A stretch of DNA of 64,000 nucleotides from Candidatus Faecousia intestinigallinarum (GCA_018715805.1 DVKX01000091.1:1-64000); one strand, 5' to 3'. Shown: positions 42,118 through 51,656, numbered from the stretch's first letter. Notes: generated by a model from the sequence alone, not told the origin. Numbers and translations are program-made.

Positions 42118-43617
42118 TTATTTTGCTTCCGCTGCCCAGCCATAGCTGCAGCGCACGGCCTTGCTCCATTCGAAAAGCCGCTTCTGCCGGACGCTTTCCT
42201 CCAGAGCCGGGGAAAAAACCCGGTCAATGGACCAGTTTTTCACCACTTCCTCCCGACTGCACCAATAGCCTGCGGCCAGCCCGGCCAGATAGGCTGCGCC
42301 CATGGCGGTGGTTTCCACGCATTTGGGACGCAGTACCGGTGCGGCGATGACGTCCGCCTGCGTCTGCAGGATGTAGTTGTTGGCGGAAGCGCCGCCGTCT
42401 ACCCGCAGGGAAGCCAGCGCGATCCCGGAGTCGGCGTGCATAGCCTGCAGTACCTCATAGGTTTGATAGCACAGGCTGTCCAGGGTGGCGCGGACAATGT
42501 GGGCGCGGCTGCACCCACGGGTAAGACCCACGATGGCGCCTCGGGCGTATTGATCCCAGTGCGGCGCCCCCAGGCCGGTGAAGGCGGGCACCACATAGCA
42601 GCCGTTGGTATCCGGCACGCTTTGCGCCAGATACTCGGATTCTGCCGCCGTGTCGATGAGGTGCATCTCGTCTCGCAGCCATTGGATAGCTGCGCCGGCC
42701 ACAAAGATAGAGCCCTCCAGGGCATACTCCACTTTCCCTTCCAGTCCCCAGGCGATGGTGGTCACCAGGCCATTTTTGCTGTAGATGGGACGCTCTCCAG
42801 TGTTCATCAGCAGGAAGCAGCCTGTGCCGTAGGTATTTTTCGCCTGTCCCGGCGCAAAGCAGGTCTGGCCGAAGAGGGCGGCCTGCTGATCCCCGGCCGC
42901 AGCTGCAATAGGAATGGGCGCGCCGAAAAACTGCGCCAGGGTATGGCCGTAGATGTGACTGCTGGGCAGCGCCTGGGGCAGCATTTCCCGGGGAATGTCC
43001 AGCCAGGAGAGGATATCGTCATCCCATTCCAGGGTGCGGATATTGAAGAGCATGGTGCGGGAGGCGTTGGAGTAGTCCGTTACATGCGCCCTGCCGCCTG
43101 TGAGCTTCCAGATGAGCCAGGTGTCCACCGTGCCGAACAGCAATTCCCCCCGTTCGGCTCGGGCACGAACGCCGGGGATATTTTCCAATATCCAGCGCAG
43201 CTTGGTGGCGGAAAAATAAGCGTCGATCACCAGTCCGGTTTTTTCCCGGAAGATCTCCGTCAGGCCGGCTTCTTTCAGCTGATCGCAGTATGCGCTGGTG
43301 CGGCGGCATTGCCAGACGATGGCGCGGCATACCGGCTCGCCAGTCTGCTTGTCCCAGACGATGGTAGTTTCCCGCTGATTGGTGATGCCGATGGCGGCAA
43401 TGTCCGCAGCTGTAGCGCCAATGTTGGCCATGGCCTGCTGCGCCGCCAGCAGCTGGGTGGCGAAAATCTCGTTGGCATCATGCTCCACCCAGCCGGGACG
43501 GGGAAAATACTGGGTAAACTCCCGCTGCGCCACCGAGCAGACCTGTCCGGCGTGGTCAAAAAGAATGCATCGGTTTGAAGTGGTGCCTGCGTCCAGAGCC
43601 ATAATGTATTTTGCCAT
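42118..43617 (-). CDS. glpK: Glycerol kinase
   Basis: The 499-residue protein has the normal GlpK length and motifs: [18 protein letters not shown] (ATP loop, 7-24), [19 protein letters not shown], the FGGY signature region [12 protein letters not shown], and [14 protein letters not shown]. It phosphorylates glycerol to glycerol-3-phosphate. GGGAGGCG lies before ATG 43617, and a promoter is at 43654-43682. No uptake or dehydrogenase gene is beside it. Confidence 0.95.
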   Translation of the reverse strand: MAKYIMALDAGTTSNRCILFDHAGQVCSVAQREFTQYFPRPGWVEHDANEIFATQLLAAQQAMANIGATAADIAAIGITNQRETTIVWDKQTGEPVCRAIVWQCRRTSAYCDQLKEAGLTEIFREKTGLVIDAYFSATKLRWILENIPGVRARAERGELLFGTVDTWLIWKLTGGRAHVTDYSNASRTMLFNIRTLEWDDDILSWLDIPREMLPQALPSSHIYGHTLAQFFGAPIPIAAAAGDQQAALFGQTCFAPGQAKNTYGTGCFLLMNTGERPIYSKNGLVTTIAWGLEGKVEYALEGSIFVAGAAIQWLRDEMHLIDTAAESEYLAQSVPDTNGCYVVPAFTGLGAPHWDQYARGAIVGLTRGCSRAHIVRATLDSLCYQTYEVLQAMHADSGIALASLRVDGGASANNYILQTQADVIAAPVLRPKCVETTAMGAAYLAGLAAGYWCSREEVVKNWSIDRVFSPALEESVRQKRLFEWSKAVRCSYGWAAEAK

Positions 43618-43653
43618 GATCTTGCGCCTCCCGCGTGCAGAATTTGTGCAGTT

Positions 43654-43682
43654 AGTATAACATAAGCGGCTTGGAGATGCAA
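43654..43682 (-). promoter_or_regulatory. glpK promoter
   Basis: On the minus strand TTGCAT (43682-43677), 17 bases, TATACT (43659-43654), 37 bases ahead of the start. Confidence 0.75.
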
Positions 43683-43766
43683 TGCGTCACGGGCGGATAT
43701 CCGGGTTTTATATTAGCCTGCCGCAAATATGTACCGCCCTCTTTCCAGAAGGCGGTGTTTTTCCAC

Positions 43767-45146
43767 TTAAACAGTGGTCTCTCCGCAGCAGGTGAAATCC
43801 GTATCGATATAGTTGGCCAGGAAGCGCACCCGGAAATCCCGGGGATTGCAGATGCTGTTGGGACTTCCCCCGGACACATCCAGATCCTCCGGCAGCACGA
43901 AGCGGATACAGGCCACCTGCACGTCCCGGCAGCCGCCGGCGGTGTGGGCAGGGACAGTGATGGTTTTTATGCCCCGGGGATGCTCCTGCCCGTTGCCGTC
44001 CACTTCTGTGAGAATCACAGCCAGCGCCACCCGGCGGTGAGGACATACGTTGGGGATGGTCACATCCAGCTGCAGAATACGCCCTAGGGATTGCAGTTCC
44101 GTTTCACCCAGATCTACCGTCAGAGAATCCTGGCAGCCCTCAATGGTTACATTTACCGGGTTGGGGCATGGCTCCGGGGTAATAACGGCGTTGCAGTCCA
44201 CGCGCACGCTGGGATCGGGGAAGGTCACGACGTTCCCCTCGTTATCGGTGTAGGTGATCGCTTGATTCACATATTTCACTCCTGACGTTTGGGAAATATG
44301 GCGGATGCGAAATTCCAGGCTCGCACCCTCGCTGCCGCTGACGCCCAGCTCCGGAATATTCCAGCGCAGGGTGGTGTTGCTCAGCGTGGTGGCGGTGCCC
44401 ACGCTGGGCGGCGTCACGCCAATAATTACGAAATCCGGGTTGATGGTCTCATCGATGACGATACCGGTAGCGCCGGGCTTGGAAATATTCTTGGCCAGGT
44501 CGGCGAAAAGCGCTTCCAGATCGGCAGCATTCGGCGTAACCGCCACGTGGGAGGCGGCGGGAGGCGAGGCCCACTCATCCAGGGTAGCGACATCCACACC
44601 GTCCGCGCCAATGAGACCAATGCAGTAGATAATGACTCCGGCAGCCTTGGCGGCGGCTGCGATAGGAGCCGGAGGCGGGCCAACAGTGGTCTTGCCGTCA
44701 GTAAACATTACAATGACCTTGGCATTGGTGCTGGCTGGGGGAAATAGGCTCAGCGCCAGGGCAAAGGCGTCGCCATGGTTGGTGCTCCCCCCGGCGGAGA
44801 GGCTGTTGACTGCCGCTTTCAGATCGGAAACGGAGGTAATCAGCGGTTCATTGACGGAAGCGGTGGTGGCGAAGCTCACCACCGCCATGCGGCTGCCGCC
44901 GCCGATCTGGCCGGACTGCCCGCCGCCGGTGGTTTCCGCGATGATATTGATGAAGGTATCGGCGCCCAGCTTCATGTTGGCCAGAGGCGTCCCCGCCATG
45001 CTGTTGGAGCGATCCAGCACCAGCACGATATCGGTGGGATTTTCCGAGATATCCGGCGCAGCGGATAAAGCCAGGGTGACTTGCAAAGTGCCCTGACAGT
45101 CGATCGCGGACACATTGATCTGTTTGTTAGAGTTGGTGATTCCCAT
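43767..45146 (-). CDS. VWA-domain protein with Cys-rich C-terminus
   Basis: The protein of about 459 residues has a VWA domain (about 38-215) with an intact MIDAS: LVLDRSNSM, Thr in STNHGD and FTDGK. A DUF11-like beta domain follows (about 225-310, ending AITYTDNEGNVVTF), then a Cys-rich part with CNAVITPEPCPNPV and FTCCGE. There is no signal peptide or anchor, odd for such domains; a spore-coat or cytoplasmic assembly role is possible. ATG 45146 is used because AGGAGG is then properly spaced; ATG 45152 abuts it. Confidence 0.75.
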   Translation of the reverse strand: MGITNSNKQINVSAIDCQGTLQVTLALSAAPDISENPTDIVLVLDRSNSMAGTPLANMKLGADTFINIIAETTGGGQSGQIGGGSRMAVVSFATTASVNEPLITSVSDLKAAVNSLSAGGSTNHGDAFALALSLFPPASTNAKVIVMFTDGKTTVGPPPAPIAAAAKAAGVIIYCIGLIGADGVDVATLDEWASPPAASHVAVTPNAADLEALFADLAKNISKPGATGIVIDETINPDFVIIGVTPPSVGTATTLSNTTLRWNIPELGVSGSEGASLEFRIRHISQTSGVKYVNQAITYTDNEGNVVTFPDPSVRVDCNAVITPEPCPNPVNVTIEGCQDSLTVDLGETELQSLGRILQLDVTIPNVCPHRRVALAVILTEVDGNGQEHPRGIKTITVPAHTAGGCRDVQVACIRFVLPEDLDVSGGSPNSICNPRDFRVRFLANYIDTDFTCCGETTV

Positions 45147-45261
45147 TTGCATTCCTCCTGTTTACAGATTTTGGGAGATTCCCAGGCATCCTATGTGGAA
45201 CCGGGGGAAAGTGTTCGCAAGGCGGAGCGCCGGGGGATAACCCGATATGTCCTATACGCAT

Positions 45262-45301
45262 GGCACCCCGCCTCCGGAGTTATGCCCGGGAAGCGGGGTG
45301 C
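45262..45301 (-). terminator. GC-rich stem-loop after the 45321 gene
   Basis: GCACCCCGC pairs with GCGGGGTGC, with CCGG pairs inside, just downstream of a leftward gene. No strong T-run, so moderate confidence. Confidence 0.5.
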
Positions 45302-45320
45302 AGGGTTCACTGGCAATATT

Positions 45321-45764
45321 TTATAAGAACAGTGTTTTCTTGGCGGGGACGCCGGAAAGCAGGGCGGCAATTTCCGTATGTACGGGCAGGCGCTTATTTT
45401 TGGGAAACGCCCGGTCGTACCAAGCCCAGATGCTTGCGCGTTCCTCCGGGGTGAGGTAGGGAATAAGCCGGCGGCAGTGCGCCTGAGCGGCAAACAGGAA
45501 ACCGTAGGTCAATTCGCGCTCCCGCCCAATGGGGGCTTGGAGAATATATTCCGTGGCGGCAAAAATCTCCTCCCGGCGGGGATTGCGCAATAGCAGTTCG
45601 TCCACCCATTTGCCCACATCATCGTAAAATGCTTGATTGCAGGGGCTTTTCCTGGGGTCGGATCCCAGCCCTAGAAAGCCGCCGTTGGGGGATGCTTTTT
45701 TCGCTGCCTGCATATCGCGGGTATATTGCTGATACCGCGCCCGCAGGGAATCTAAAAAATCCAT
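45321..45764 (-). CDS. Hypothetical protein
   Basis: The 147-residue protein is largely helical and charged, with DPRKSPCNQAFYDDVGKWVDELL in the middle and LIPYLTPEERASIWAWYDRAF near the end. It has no signal peptide or membrane helix, and I know no family. AAAGGAGG precedes ATG 45764. It lies between larC and the VWA gene in the same direction. Confidence 0.7.
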   Translation of the reverse strand: MDFLDSLRARYQQYTRDMQAAKKASPNGGFLGLGSDPRKSPCNQAFYDDVGKWVDELLLRNPRREEIFAATEYILQAPIGRERELTYGFLFAAQAHCRRLIPYLTPEERASIWAWYDRAFPKNKRLPVHTEIAALLSGVPAKKTLFL

Positions 45765-45859
45765 GAAATTACCTCCTTTTGCGCGAAAGATACCATAGAA
45801 GTGCGCTGCTATACGATGGCAGCTTCCAAAAATTTGGCAGCGCGGGGAAGCGCTTGGGG

Positions 45860-47020
45860 TCAGTGCTCCGGCGGAATACGAATGCTTTGATAGGGGATGT
45901 CCGCCTCCCGCGCCAGTTGGGCGGCGTCCTCGTATTCCGCCTTCTGATGGCGGATGCCAAAGCCCTGGCCGGTTTTTACCGCCACCGTGCCCCAGGGGGT
46001 TTGGGCGGCTTCCTGGCCGGGGGTCAGAAAGTATTTGCCGCAGGCGCGCACCCGCAGGCCGTTGCTGGTGGTGAGCCGGAGGATCTGCCTGGCCATAGCC
46101 TGCTCCTGTGAAGGGTTACATAACACGGTAAGTTCCTGCCCCATCCGCCCTTTTTTCATATAGACGGGGGTGGTATATACATCCAGCGCTCCCAGCTCCA
46201 GCAACCGCCCGCAGGCAAAGGACAGCGCTTCACCAGTCATATCGTCTATATTGCATACCAGTTCCAGAATCTCTCCCCGGCCGCCGGCCGCTGTTTCCCC
46301 CAGGAATGCCCGGAGGCAATTGGGGCGGGAGAAGACTCTGCCGCCCAGTCCGCAGCCCACGCCCAGCAGCGTCATAGGGGGCATCGCGCCAAATTCGCCG
46401 GCGAAGTGGGTAAGCAGCGCAGCTCCGGTGGGTGTGCACAGCTCCCCCTGGATTTCTCCGCCGTAGATGGGCGCGCCGGCCAGGAGATTGGCTGTGGCGG
46501 GCGCAGGGACAGGCAGAAGCCCATGGGCGCAGCGCACTGTGCCCGCGCCCACATGGATCGGGGAGACGATAATTTTTTCCACCTTCAGCAATTCCAGGGC
46601 ATAACATACGCCAGCCACGTCGGCAATGGCGTCCAGTGCCCCTACCTCATGAAAATGCACTTCCGTCACCGGGCAGCCGTGTGCCTGAGCCTCTGCCTGG
46701 GCGATGGCGGCGTATACAGCCTGGGCATGGCGCTTAACGTCTCCCGGCAGGGACAAATGCTCCAAAATGTGGGAAATGGATTCCGGTGTGGCGTGGTGCT
46801 GGTGCTGGCAGTGATCCTCTTCCTCTCCGCCGACGGAAACCGCTATCCTTGTCCCGGTGACGCCGCAGCTCTCCCCAGAGAGAGCCGAAACCTGCACCCC
46901 GGGGATCAGTGCGTTCATGCTGCGGAGAAAGTCCGGCTTATCCGGCAATAGTTCATACAAGGCTGCCATGAGCATATCTCCGGCGGCGCCCATGCCGCAC
47001 TCTAAGTACAAGGTTTTCAT
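45860..47020 (-). CDS. larC: Nickel-pincer cofactor biosynthesis protein LarC
   Basis: The 386-residue protein begins MKTLYLECGMGAAGDMLMAAL, has the His-rich stretch DHCQHQHHATPE (about 72-83), HFHEVGALDAIADVAG, and the C-terminal half with CNIDDMTGEALSFACGRLLE. LarC inserts nickel into the pyridinium dithiocarboxylate ligand, using CTP. The gene is one uninterrupted frame, unlike the split larC1/larC2 of Lactobacillus. Its ATG overlaps the larB stop. The frame extends further upstream (to 47572) only as a shadow of larB. Confidence 0.93.
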   Translation of the reverse strand: MKTLYLECGMGAAGDMLMAALYELLPDKPDFLRSMNALIPGVQVSALSGESCGVTGTRIAVSVGGEEEDHCQHQHHATPESISHILEHLSLPGDVKRHAQAVYAAIAQAEAQAHGCPVTEVHFHEVGALDAIADVAGVCYALELLKVEKIIVSPIHVGAGTVRCAHGLLPVPAPATANLLAGAPIYGGEIQGELCTPTGAALLTHFAGEFGAMPPMTLLGVGCGLGGRVFSRPNCLRAFLGETAAGGRGEILELVCNIDDMTGEALSFACGRLLELGALDVYTTPVYMKKGRMGQELTVLCNPSQEQAMARQILRLTTSNGLRVRACGKYFLTPGQEAAQTPWGTVAVKTGQGFGIRHQKAEYEDAAQLAREADIPYQSIRIPPEH

Positions 47021-47775
47021 GAAAGCCCCTCCATCTGATTGATGCGGCTGGCCAGAAAGCCGGCGCCGAAACCATTGTCGATGTTTACCACGCTGCATCC
47101 GCTGGCACAGGAATTGAGCATGGCCAGCAGTGCGGACAGCCCGCCGAAATTTGCTCCGTAGCCCACGCTGGTGGGTACGGCGATCACCGGGCAGTCCACC
47201 AGACCTCCCACCACGGAAGCCAGCGCCCCCTCCATACCGGCCACGGCAATCACGCACCGGGCGGACATCAGGGTATCCAGATTGGAAAGCAGCCGGTGCA
47301 GTCCGGCTACGCCCACATCGTAGAGCCGCGTCACCCGGTTGCCCAGGATTTCGGCGGTGAGCGCCGCTTCCTCGGCTACGGGAATATCGCTGGTGCCGCC
47401 GGTGGCCACTACGATGTGCCCTGCGCTGTCCCTTTGGGCGGGGTAGGCAACGGCAAGTCGGGCGTTTTCGTGATATTCCAGGGGCAGTTCCTCCGCCAGC
47501 TTTGCAGCGGTGTCCGCATCCAAGCGGGTGATGAGGATATTCGTGCAGCCCCGGGCATACATTCTCTGGCAAATGCCCAGAATCTGCCCGCAGGTTTTGC
47601 CTGCGCCATAGATAACCTCGGCGGCGCCCTGGCGTACGCTGCGGTGCAAATCCACTTTGGCGTATCCTAAATCTTCAAAAGGCGCCTGCTTGAGCTGCAG
47701 CAGCGCCTCCTCCGGAGTCACATTTCCGTTGGCAACGTCCTGAAGCAGCGCCAGGGTAGTTTGTTTTGCATCCAT
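47017..47775 (-). CDS. larB: Nickel-pincer cofactor biosynthesis protein LarB
   Basis: The 252-residue protein has the AIR-carboxylase-like domain of LarB: GNVTPEEALLQLKQ near the N-terminus, VVATGGTSDIPVAEEAALTAEILG (about 122-145), YDVGVAGLHRL and NIDNGFGAGFLA. It carboxylates and hydrolyses nicotinic acid adenine dinucleotide to the two-carboxylate precursor. GAAGGAGA precedes ATG 47775, and larE ends two bases upstream, so larE-larB-larC is an operon. Confidence 0.93.
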   Translation of the reverse strand: MDAKQTTLALLQDVANGNVTPEEALLQLKQAPFEDLGYAKVDLHRSVRQGAAEVIYGAGKTCGQILGICQRMYARGCTNILITRLDADTAAKLAEELPLEYHENARLAVAYPAQRDSAGHIVVATGGTSDIPVAEEAALTAEILGNRVTRLYDVGVAGLHRLLSNLDTLMSARCVIAVAGMEGALASVVGGLVDCPVIAVPTSVGYGANFGGLSALLAMLNSCASGCSVVNIDNGFGAGFLASRINQMEGLS

Positions 47776-47777
47776 AG

Positions 47778-48530
47778 CTATTCTCCTTCGCGGGGATATA
47801 AGTCCAGCAAAACGCCGGAAAAATCCCGGCGCAGCGCCGACAGGATCTGCTCCCGGCAGTTCAGCGCCTGGGGGAATTGGGCTTCGGGCAGCTGGATGCG
47901 GGCATTTTCCCCCAGCAGCCGTACACGAAAGTCCGTAAAGCCCAGTCTGGCCAGGGCGCTTTCCGCCCGCGCCGCTTTTTCCAGGGCATCCAGGGTAATG
48001 GGCGTTCCTGTGGGAATCCGGGTGGCCAGGCAGGCGTAGGCGGGCTTATTCCAAGTGAACAGTCCCGCTTCCCGGGAGAGCTGCCGCACTTCCTGCTTCG
48101 TCAGGCCGCACAGCCGCAGAGGAGAGACGACCTCCAATTCCGCCAGCGCCTGAAAGCCCGGACGGTCTGCCACAGAATCGGAGGCGTTGGTTCCCTCCAG
48201 CAGGGTGGTATGTCCATCCCGGCGGGCGGCATCCCAAAGAGCGGCGAACAGGGCTTTCTTGCAGTGATAGCAGCGTTTGCGCCCGTTTTCTGCCGCGCCG
48301 GGAACAGCGAGAATGTCCACGTTCACCACGTGCATAGGAACATCCAGCTGCGCGGCCAGGCGCTGGGCGTCTGCCAACTCAAAAGAAGGCTGAAAGGCGG
48401 TTTCGGCATAATAGGCGGTGACATGGCAGCCATACCGCTGGGCGGCCCAGAGCAAAAAAGCGGAGTCCGCCCCGCCGGAAAACGCCACTGCCGCCTTAGG
48501 CAGCGAGGCAAAATAGGCTTCCAGAGTCAT
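47778..48530 (-). CDS. larE: Nickel-pincer cofactor biosynthesis protein LarE (ATP-dependent sulfur transferase)
   Basis: The protein of about 250 residues has the PP-loop AVAFSGGADSAFLLWAA (about 13-29), then KRCYHCKKALF (Cys residues that can carry sulfur or an iron-sulfur cluster), EGTNASD and PAYACLATRIP. LarE adds the sulfur atoms to the LarB product. AAGGAAGGACGG is upstream of ATG 48530; the frame to 48614 is not needed. No larA (lactate racemase) gene lies in the window. Confidence 0.92.
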   Translation of the reverse strand: MTLEAYFASLPKAAVAFSGGADSAFLLWAAQRYGCHVTAYYAETAFQPSFELADAQRLAAQLDVPMHVVNVDILAVPGAAENGRKRCYHCKKALFAALWDAARRDGHTTLLEGTNASDSVADRPGFQALAELEVVSPLRLCGLTKQEVRQLSREAGLFTWNKPAYACLATRIPTGTPITLDALEKAARAESALARLGFTDFRVRLLGENARIQLPEAQFPQALNCREQILSALRRDFSGVLLDLYPREGE

Positions 48531-48564
48531 GGCGTTCCGTCCTTCCTTTTCGATGCTGTATCTT

Positions 48565-48593
48565 AGTATACCACAGCTTTCCGGCAAAAGCAA
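48565..48593 (-). promoter_or_regulatory. Promoter of the larEBC operon
   Basis: On the minus strand TTGCTT (48593-48588), 17 bases, TATACT (48570-48565), 35 bases before larE. Confidence 0.65.
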
Positions 48594-48618
48594 ATGCCCC
48601 CCGCCGGGGGGCATTTGC
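48590..48618 (-). terminator. Terminator between Rieske flavoprotein and larE
   Basis: GCAAATGCCCCCC pairs perfectly with GGGGGGCATTTGC around GCC, then TTTTGCC on the minus strand. It ends the flavoprotein transcript just before the lar promoter. Confidence 0.85.
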
Positions 48619-49922
48619 TATTCCTGGGGAGGCAGATCCCCGGTGGCAGGGTTATTGAGCAGACGGCCGTTTTCCGCGAAGCGCGAACCGTGGCAGGGGC
48701 AGTCCCAGCTGTGCTCCTGGGGATTCCATTTCAGCGCGCAGCCCAGGTGGGGGCAGCGGGGACGGGTGGGGGTCAGCAGGTTGACGGAAGCCTCCCACCC
48801 ATTCACCAGAAGCTGTTTGCGGAGCATGGGGCGCTGCGGGGCAAAAACGCCTGCATATGCGTTGGGACGCGCCAGAATCGCGTCTTTCAACAGCTGCGCG
48901 GCCACCATGGAGCTGGTCATGCCCCATTTGTTGAAGCCGGTGGCCACATAAATATCCGGCAGCTTGGGGGAATACTGCCCAATATAGGGGATGCCGTCCA
49001 GAGTTATGCAGTCTTGGGTAGCCCAAGCTGCCCGCTCCCGACTGGCGGGGTAATACTGCCGGGCGAAGGCGCGCAGCGGCTCCCACCCGGCGCTTTTCTT
49101 CCCGGTGCGGTGACTGCCGCCTCCCAGCAGCAGGGCGCTGCCGGCGTTGCGCAGGGAAAGCCCGCCGCTTTTGGCATCAATATACATGCCGCCCACATCT
49201 CCGGCGTTTTCCAGTGCCAGCACATAGCTGCGCTCCTGGAAGAGCTTCAGGAAGTAAGCGCCGTGGCGGTTGAGGAAAGGAAAGTGGGTGGCAACGATGA
49301 CTTTCTGGGCGCGGATACGCCCGTGGGGCGTAACGGCATGGGTACCTTCCAGAGATAATACCGGTGTGTTTTCGTAGATGGTCAGTCCCGGCAGGATGCC
49401 CTGAAGGAATTGCAGCGGATGGAACTGCCCCTGGCTGGGAAATTTTACAGCGCCGTCCACGGGGAAGGGCAGGGGCGGCCTGCTCTCCCACGCGGGGCGA
49501 TAGCCAATATCCTCCAATGCGCGCAGTTCGCGCTGTAGGGGAGCGGCACCCTCCAGAGAATAGAGATAAGCGGGAAGCTCTTGAAACTGGCAGGGGATCT
49601 CCCGGCTCATGGCGCGGAACGCGTCCAGGGCGGATAGGTTGGCCTGGAGATATCCCTGGGCGACCTCTTTTCCAAACTGACGGAGCAGCTTGTGGTAGAG
49701 CAAGCCGTGCTGGGCGGTGAGTTTGGCGGTGGTATTGGCTGTCACACCCTGAGCGATGCGGCATCTTTCCGCCACTACGCAGCCCACCCCGGCCTCCTGG
49801 AGCAGGCGGGCGCACAGTAACCCCGCCATGCCGCCGCCGATTACCAGCACATCCGCAGCGATGCTGGTACGCAGCGGCGCATATTCAGGAAGCTGCGCTT
49901 CCGTCCAAATAGATTCCCCCAT
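48618..49922 (-). CDS. FAD-dependent oxidoreductase with C-terminal Rieske domain
   Basis: The 434-residue protein has the dinucleotide fold VLVIGGGMAGLLCARLLQEAG (about 25-45), a DAO-type middle, ATGFNKWGMTSSMVAAQLL near 330 for FAD binding, and a Rieske cluster CPHLGC...CPCHGS (about 385-410). The order is that of YhfW-like proteins in Firmicutes. The substrate is unknown; amine or glycine-betaine type oxidations have been suggested for related proteins. GGGAGGAATCG precedes ATG 49922. Confidence 0.88.
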   Translation of the reverse strand: MGESIWTEAQLPEYAPLRTSIAADVLVIGGGMAGLLCARLLQEAGVGCVVAERCRIAQGVTANTTAKLTAQHGLLYHKLLRQFGKEVAQGYLQANLSALDAFRAMSREIPCQFQELPAYLYSLEGAAPLQRELRALEDIGYRPAWESRPPLPFPVDGAVKFPSQGQFHPLQFLQGILPGLTIYENTPVLSLEGTHAVTPHGRIRAQKVIVATHFPFLNRHGAYFLKLFQERSYVLALENAGDVGGMYIDAKSGGLSLRNAGSALLLGGGSHRTGKKSAGWEPLRAFARQYYPASRERAAWATQDCITLDGIPYIGQYSPKLPDIYVATGFNKWGMTSSMVAAQLLKDAILARPNAYAGVFAPQRPMLRKQLLVNGWEASVNLLTPTRPRCPHLGCALKWNPQEHSWDCPCHGSRFAENGRLLNNPATGDLPPQE

Positions 49923-49990
49923 GGGCGATTCCTCCCGATATAGATATACGGGAAGTATTGCCCATGGGGGAAGATTTGATACAAGAGGGT

Positions 49991-50614
49991 TTAGTCTTTC
50001 CAGGCGGTAAAGCGCTGGAAGAGAAAACCGGCGATGGTAGCGCAGACGGTAACGATGAGGATGGTCTGCGCGTTGGCGTCGTGGAAATCGCCGGAGAGAT
50101 ACGCGCTCATTCTGCCGAAAACGCCTACGAGATCAGTCGTATCGCCGAAGTCCAGGGTTTTCAGACTGCTGAACCGCAGTACCAAAAAGCAAGCGGAGGG
50201 AGCCAGCAGGGAAGCGCCGGTATAAGCGGTGGACAGTATGATGATGAGCTTACTCCAGCGCACGGCGCACAGACCCAGAACCAGCGCCAGCGCAATGATG
50301 ACAGGCCACTGATATGCGCTGAGCTGTTCGGAAAACAGCAGTACCAGCAGTTCACCGATACCAGCGCCGGCCAGCGCGCCCAGCAGGAATACGCTGAGCT
50401 TATAGAGATATTTGGACAGCAGCGCTGCCGCCAGCGCGACCAGAATTGCAATCAGGATGGCCAGAACGCTCTGATCGCCGTAGGACATGGCCACATCATA
50501 AACTGCCAGGAATACAATGGCGGCAAAAACCTGGAAAAACAGCTTCTTGCCCCAAAAGCAGGCTGCCCCGCCAATAAGAATGCTCACAGCCAGATATAGT
50601 AGGATACCAGTCAT
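49991..50614 (-). CDS. Multi-pass membrane protein (DUF4203/TMEM198-like)
   Basis: The 207-residue protein has seven to eight hydrophobic helices with short loops and a small-residue-rich style (ALAGAGIGELLVLLF, IIALALVLGLCAVRW, STAYTGASLLA). This fits the DUF4203/TMEM198 group, role unknown. AAAAGGAG precedes ATG 50614. The APH-fold kinase gene lies 15 bases upstream, so both are probably co-transcribed. Confidence 0.6.
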   Translation of the reverse strand: MTGILLYLAVSILIGGAACFWGKKLFFQVFAAIVFLAVYDVAMSYGDQSVLAILIAILVALAAALLSKYLYKLSVFLLGALAGAGIGELLVLLFSEQLSAYQWPVIIALALVLGLCAVRWSKLIIILSTAYTGASLLAPSACFLVLRFSSLKTLDFGDTTDLVGVFGRMSAYLSGDFHDANAQTILIVTVCATIAGFLFQRFTAWKD

Positions 50615-50629
50615 AATTTGCTCCTTTTC

Positions 50630-51586
50630 CTAAAACTTCCTCAGAATGTCCGAAAGTCTTTTGTGATGCTCCTGGTAAAACGGAAGATGCGCGTACTCCG
50701 TATGCCAGATATAGGTTTCCATCAGGGCGTAATACAGCCGGTAAAGCTGTATGCGCTGCTGCTGATGCTGAGAGGGCGCCGGCCTGATCCCATAGCCCTC
50801 CAACAGCGCGGGATGCGCCATCCATCCGCTGGCAAATTCAAAATCCGGATCGCCGAACATGGCGCGGTCGCCGTCAATGACGGCGGCAATTTGGCGCTGA
50901 TCGTCCAGCAGGATGTTTCCCGCCCAGATGTCGCAGTGCAGCAGATGGGGAACCGTGATCTCATCCAGCAGCGGCCTGTGCGCCTGAAAAACGGCGCGAA
51001 CAGCGGCGGCCTCTGCCTCCTCCAGGGCGGCAGTATTCAGCGAGCGCTGAAGCATATCCTCCACTTCATAAAGCAGCGCGTCGCTCCAGGAGGAGAAGCC
51101 GATTCCCTGGGATTGCCGGGAGAGATAACCGAATTGCGCGCCGGTCACACGGTGCAGTCTGGCAAGGTATTGTCCAATTTGCCGATAAAGCGCCGGCTGC
51201 TCCTGCTCCGGCGGCAAATTCTCCGACATAGGACAGGAGGGGATATATCGGACGATCATAATGTCCCGGTCCAGCAGCGCCTTGGAGGTGTCCAGCGCCA
51301 GAATCTCCGAGCAGGGGATCTCCAAATCCCGGCAGCGGCGGCACATCTCCGCCTCCGCCTCCATGAGATGCGTCTCAAAGCCCAGAATAAGCTGCCGGTT
51401 TACCGGCGCCAGGCGCAGCACAGCCGCCTGCCCGCCGTCATATTCCACATAGTATGTGGTGTTAAACAGTCCGCCGGGTAAAAGTTCGTGTTTGCCCACT
51501 TCCCCGGCGCCCAGCAGCTGACGGAACACCGCAGAGATTTGCTGGGGAGAGATCTCCTGAAATAAGGGGGAATCCTTGTGTATCAC
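50630..51586 (-). CDS. Aminoglycoside phosphotransferase (APH)-fold kinase
   Basis: The 318-residue protein has the APH/choline kinase fold: AVLRLAP (ATP-site Lys replaced by Arg region), then HCDIWAGNILLDD (catalytic loop, about 213-225) and DGDRAMFGDPDFEFAS (metal-binding Asp). Substrates in this fold range from aminoglycosides to homoserine, fructosamine and choline; none can be chosen here. It starts at GTG 51586 with AAAGGAG upstream. Confidence 0.8.
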   Translation of the reverse strand: MIHKDSPLFQEISPQQISAVFRQLLGAGEVGKHELLPGGLFNTTYYVEYDGGQAAVLRLAPVNRQLILGFETHLMEAEAEMCRRCRDLEIPCSEILALDTSKALLDRDIMIVRYIPSCPMSENLPPEQEQPALYRQIGQYLARLHRVTGAQFGYLSRQSQGIGFSSWSDALLYEVEDMLQRSLNTAALEEAEAAAVRAVFQAHRPLLDEITVPHLLHCDIWAGNILLDDQRQIAAVIDGDRAMFGDPDFEFASGWMAHPALLEGYGIRPAPSQHQQQRIQLYRLYYALMETYIWHTEYAHLPFYQEHHKRLSDILRKF

Positions 51587-51627
51587 AGCGCGGCGCTCCT
51601 TTCCGGCAGCTTTTGGAAAACAGAGAT

Positions 51628-51656
51628 AGTATACGGGATTTGCGGAAAAAAATCAA
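51628..51656 (-). promoter_or_regulatory. Promoter of the APH-fold kinase gene
   Basis: On the minus strand TTGATT (51656-51651), 17 bases, TATACT (51633-51628), 42 bases before GTG 51586. Confidence 0.7.

Noticed and set aside
45860-47020. Programmed frameshift splitting larC1/larC2, as in Lactobacillus
   Set aside because: The gene is one continuous frame containing both halves.
47021-47572. Extended 5' part of the larC reading frame
   Set aside because: This part is an Arg/Gly-rich shadow of larB. The larC ATG at 47020 overlaps the larB stop and aligns with known LarC starts.
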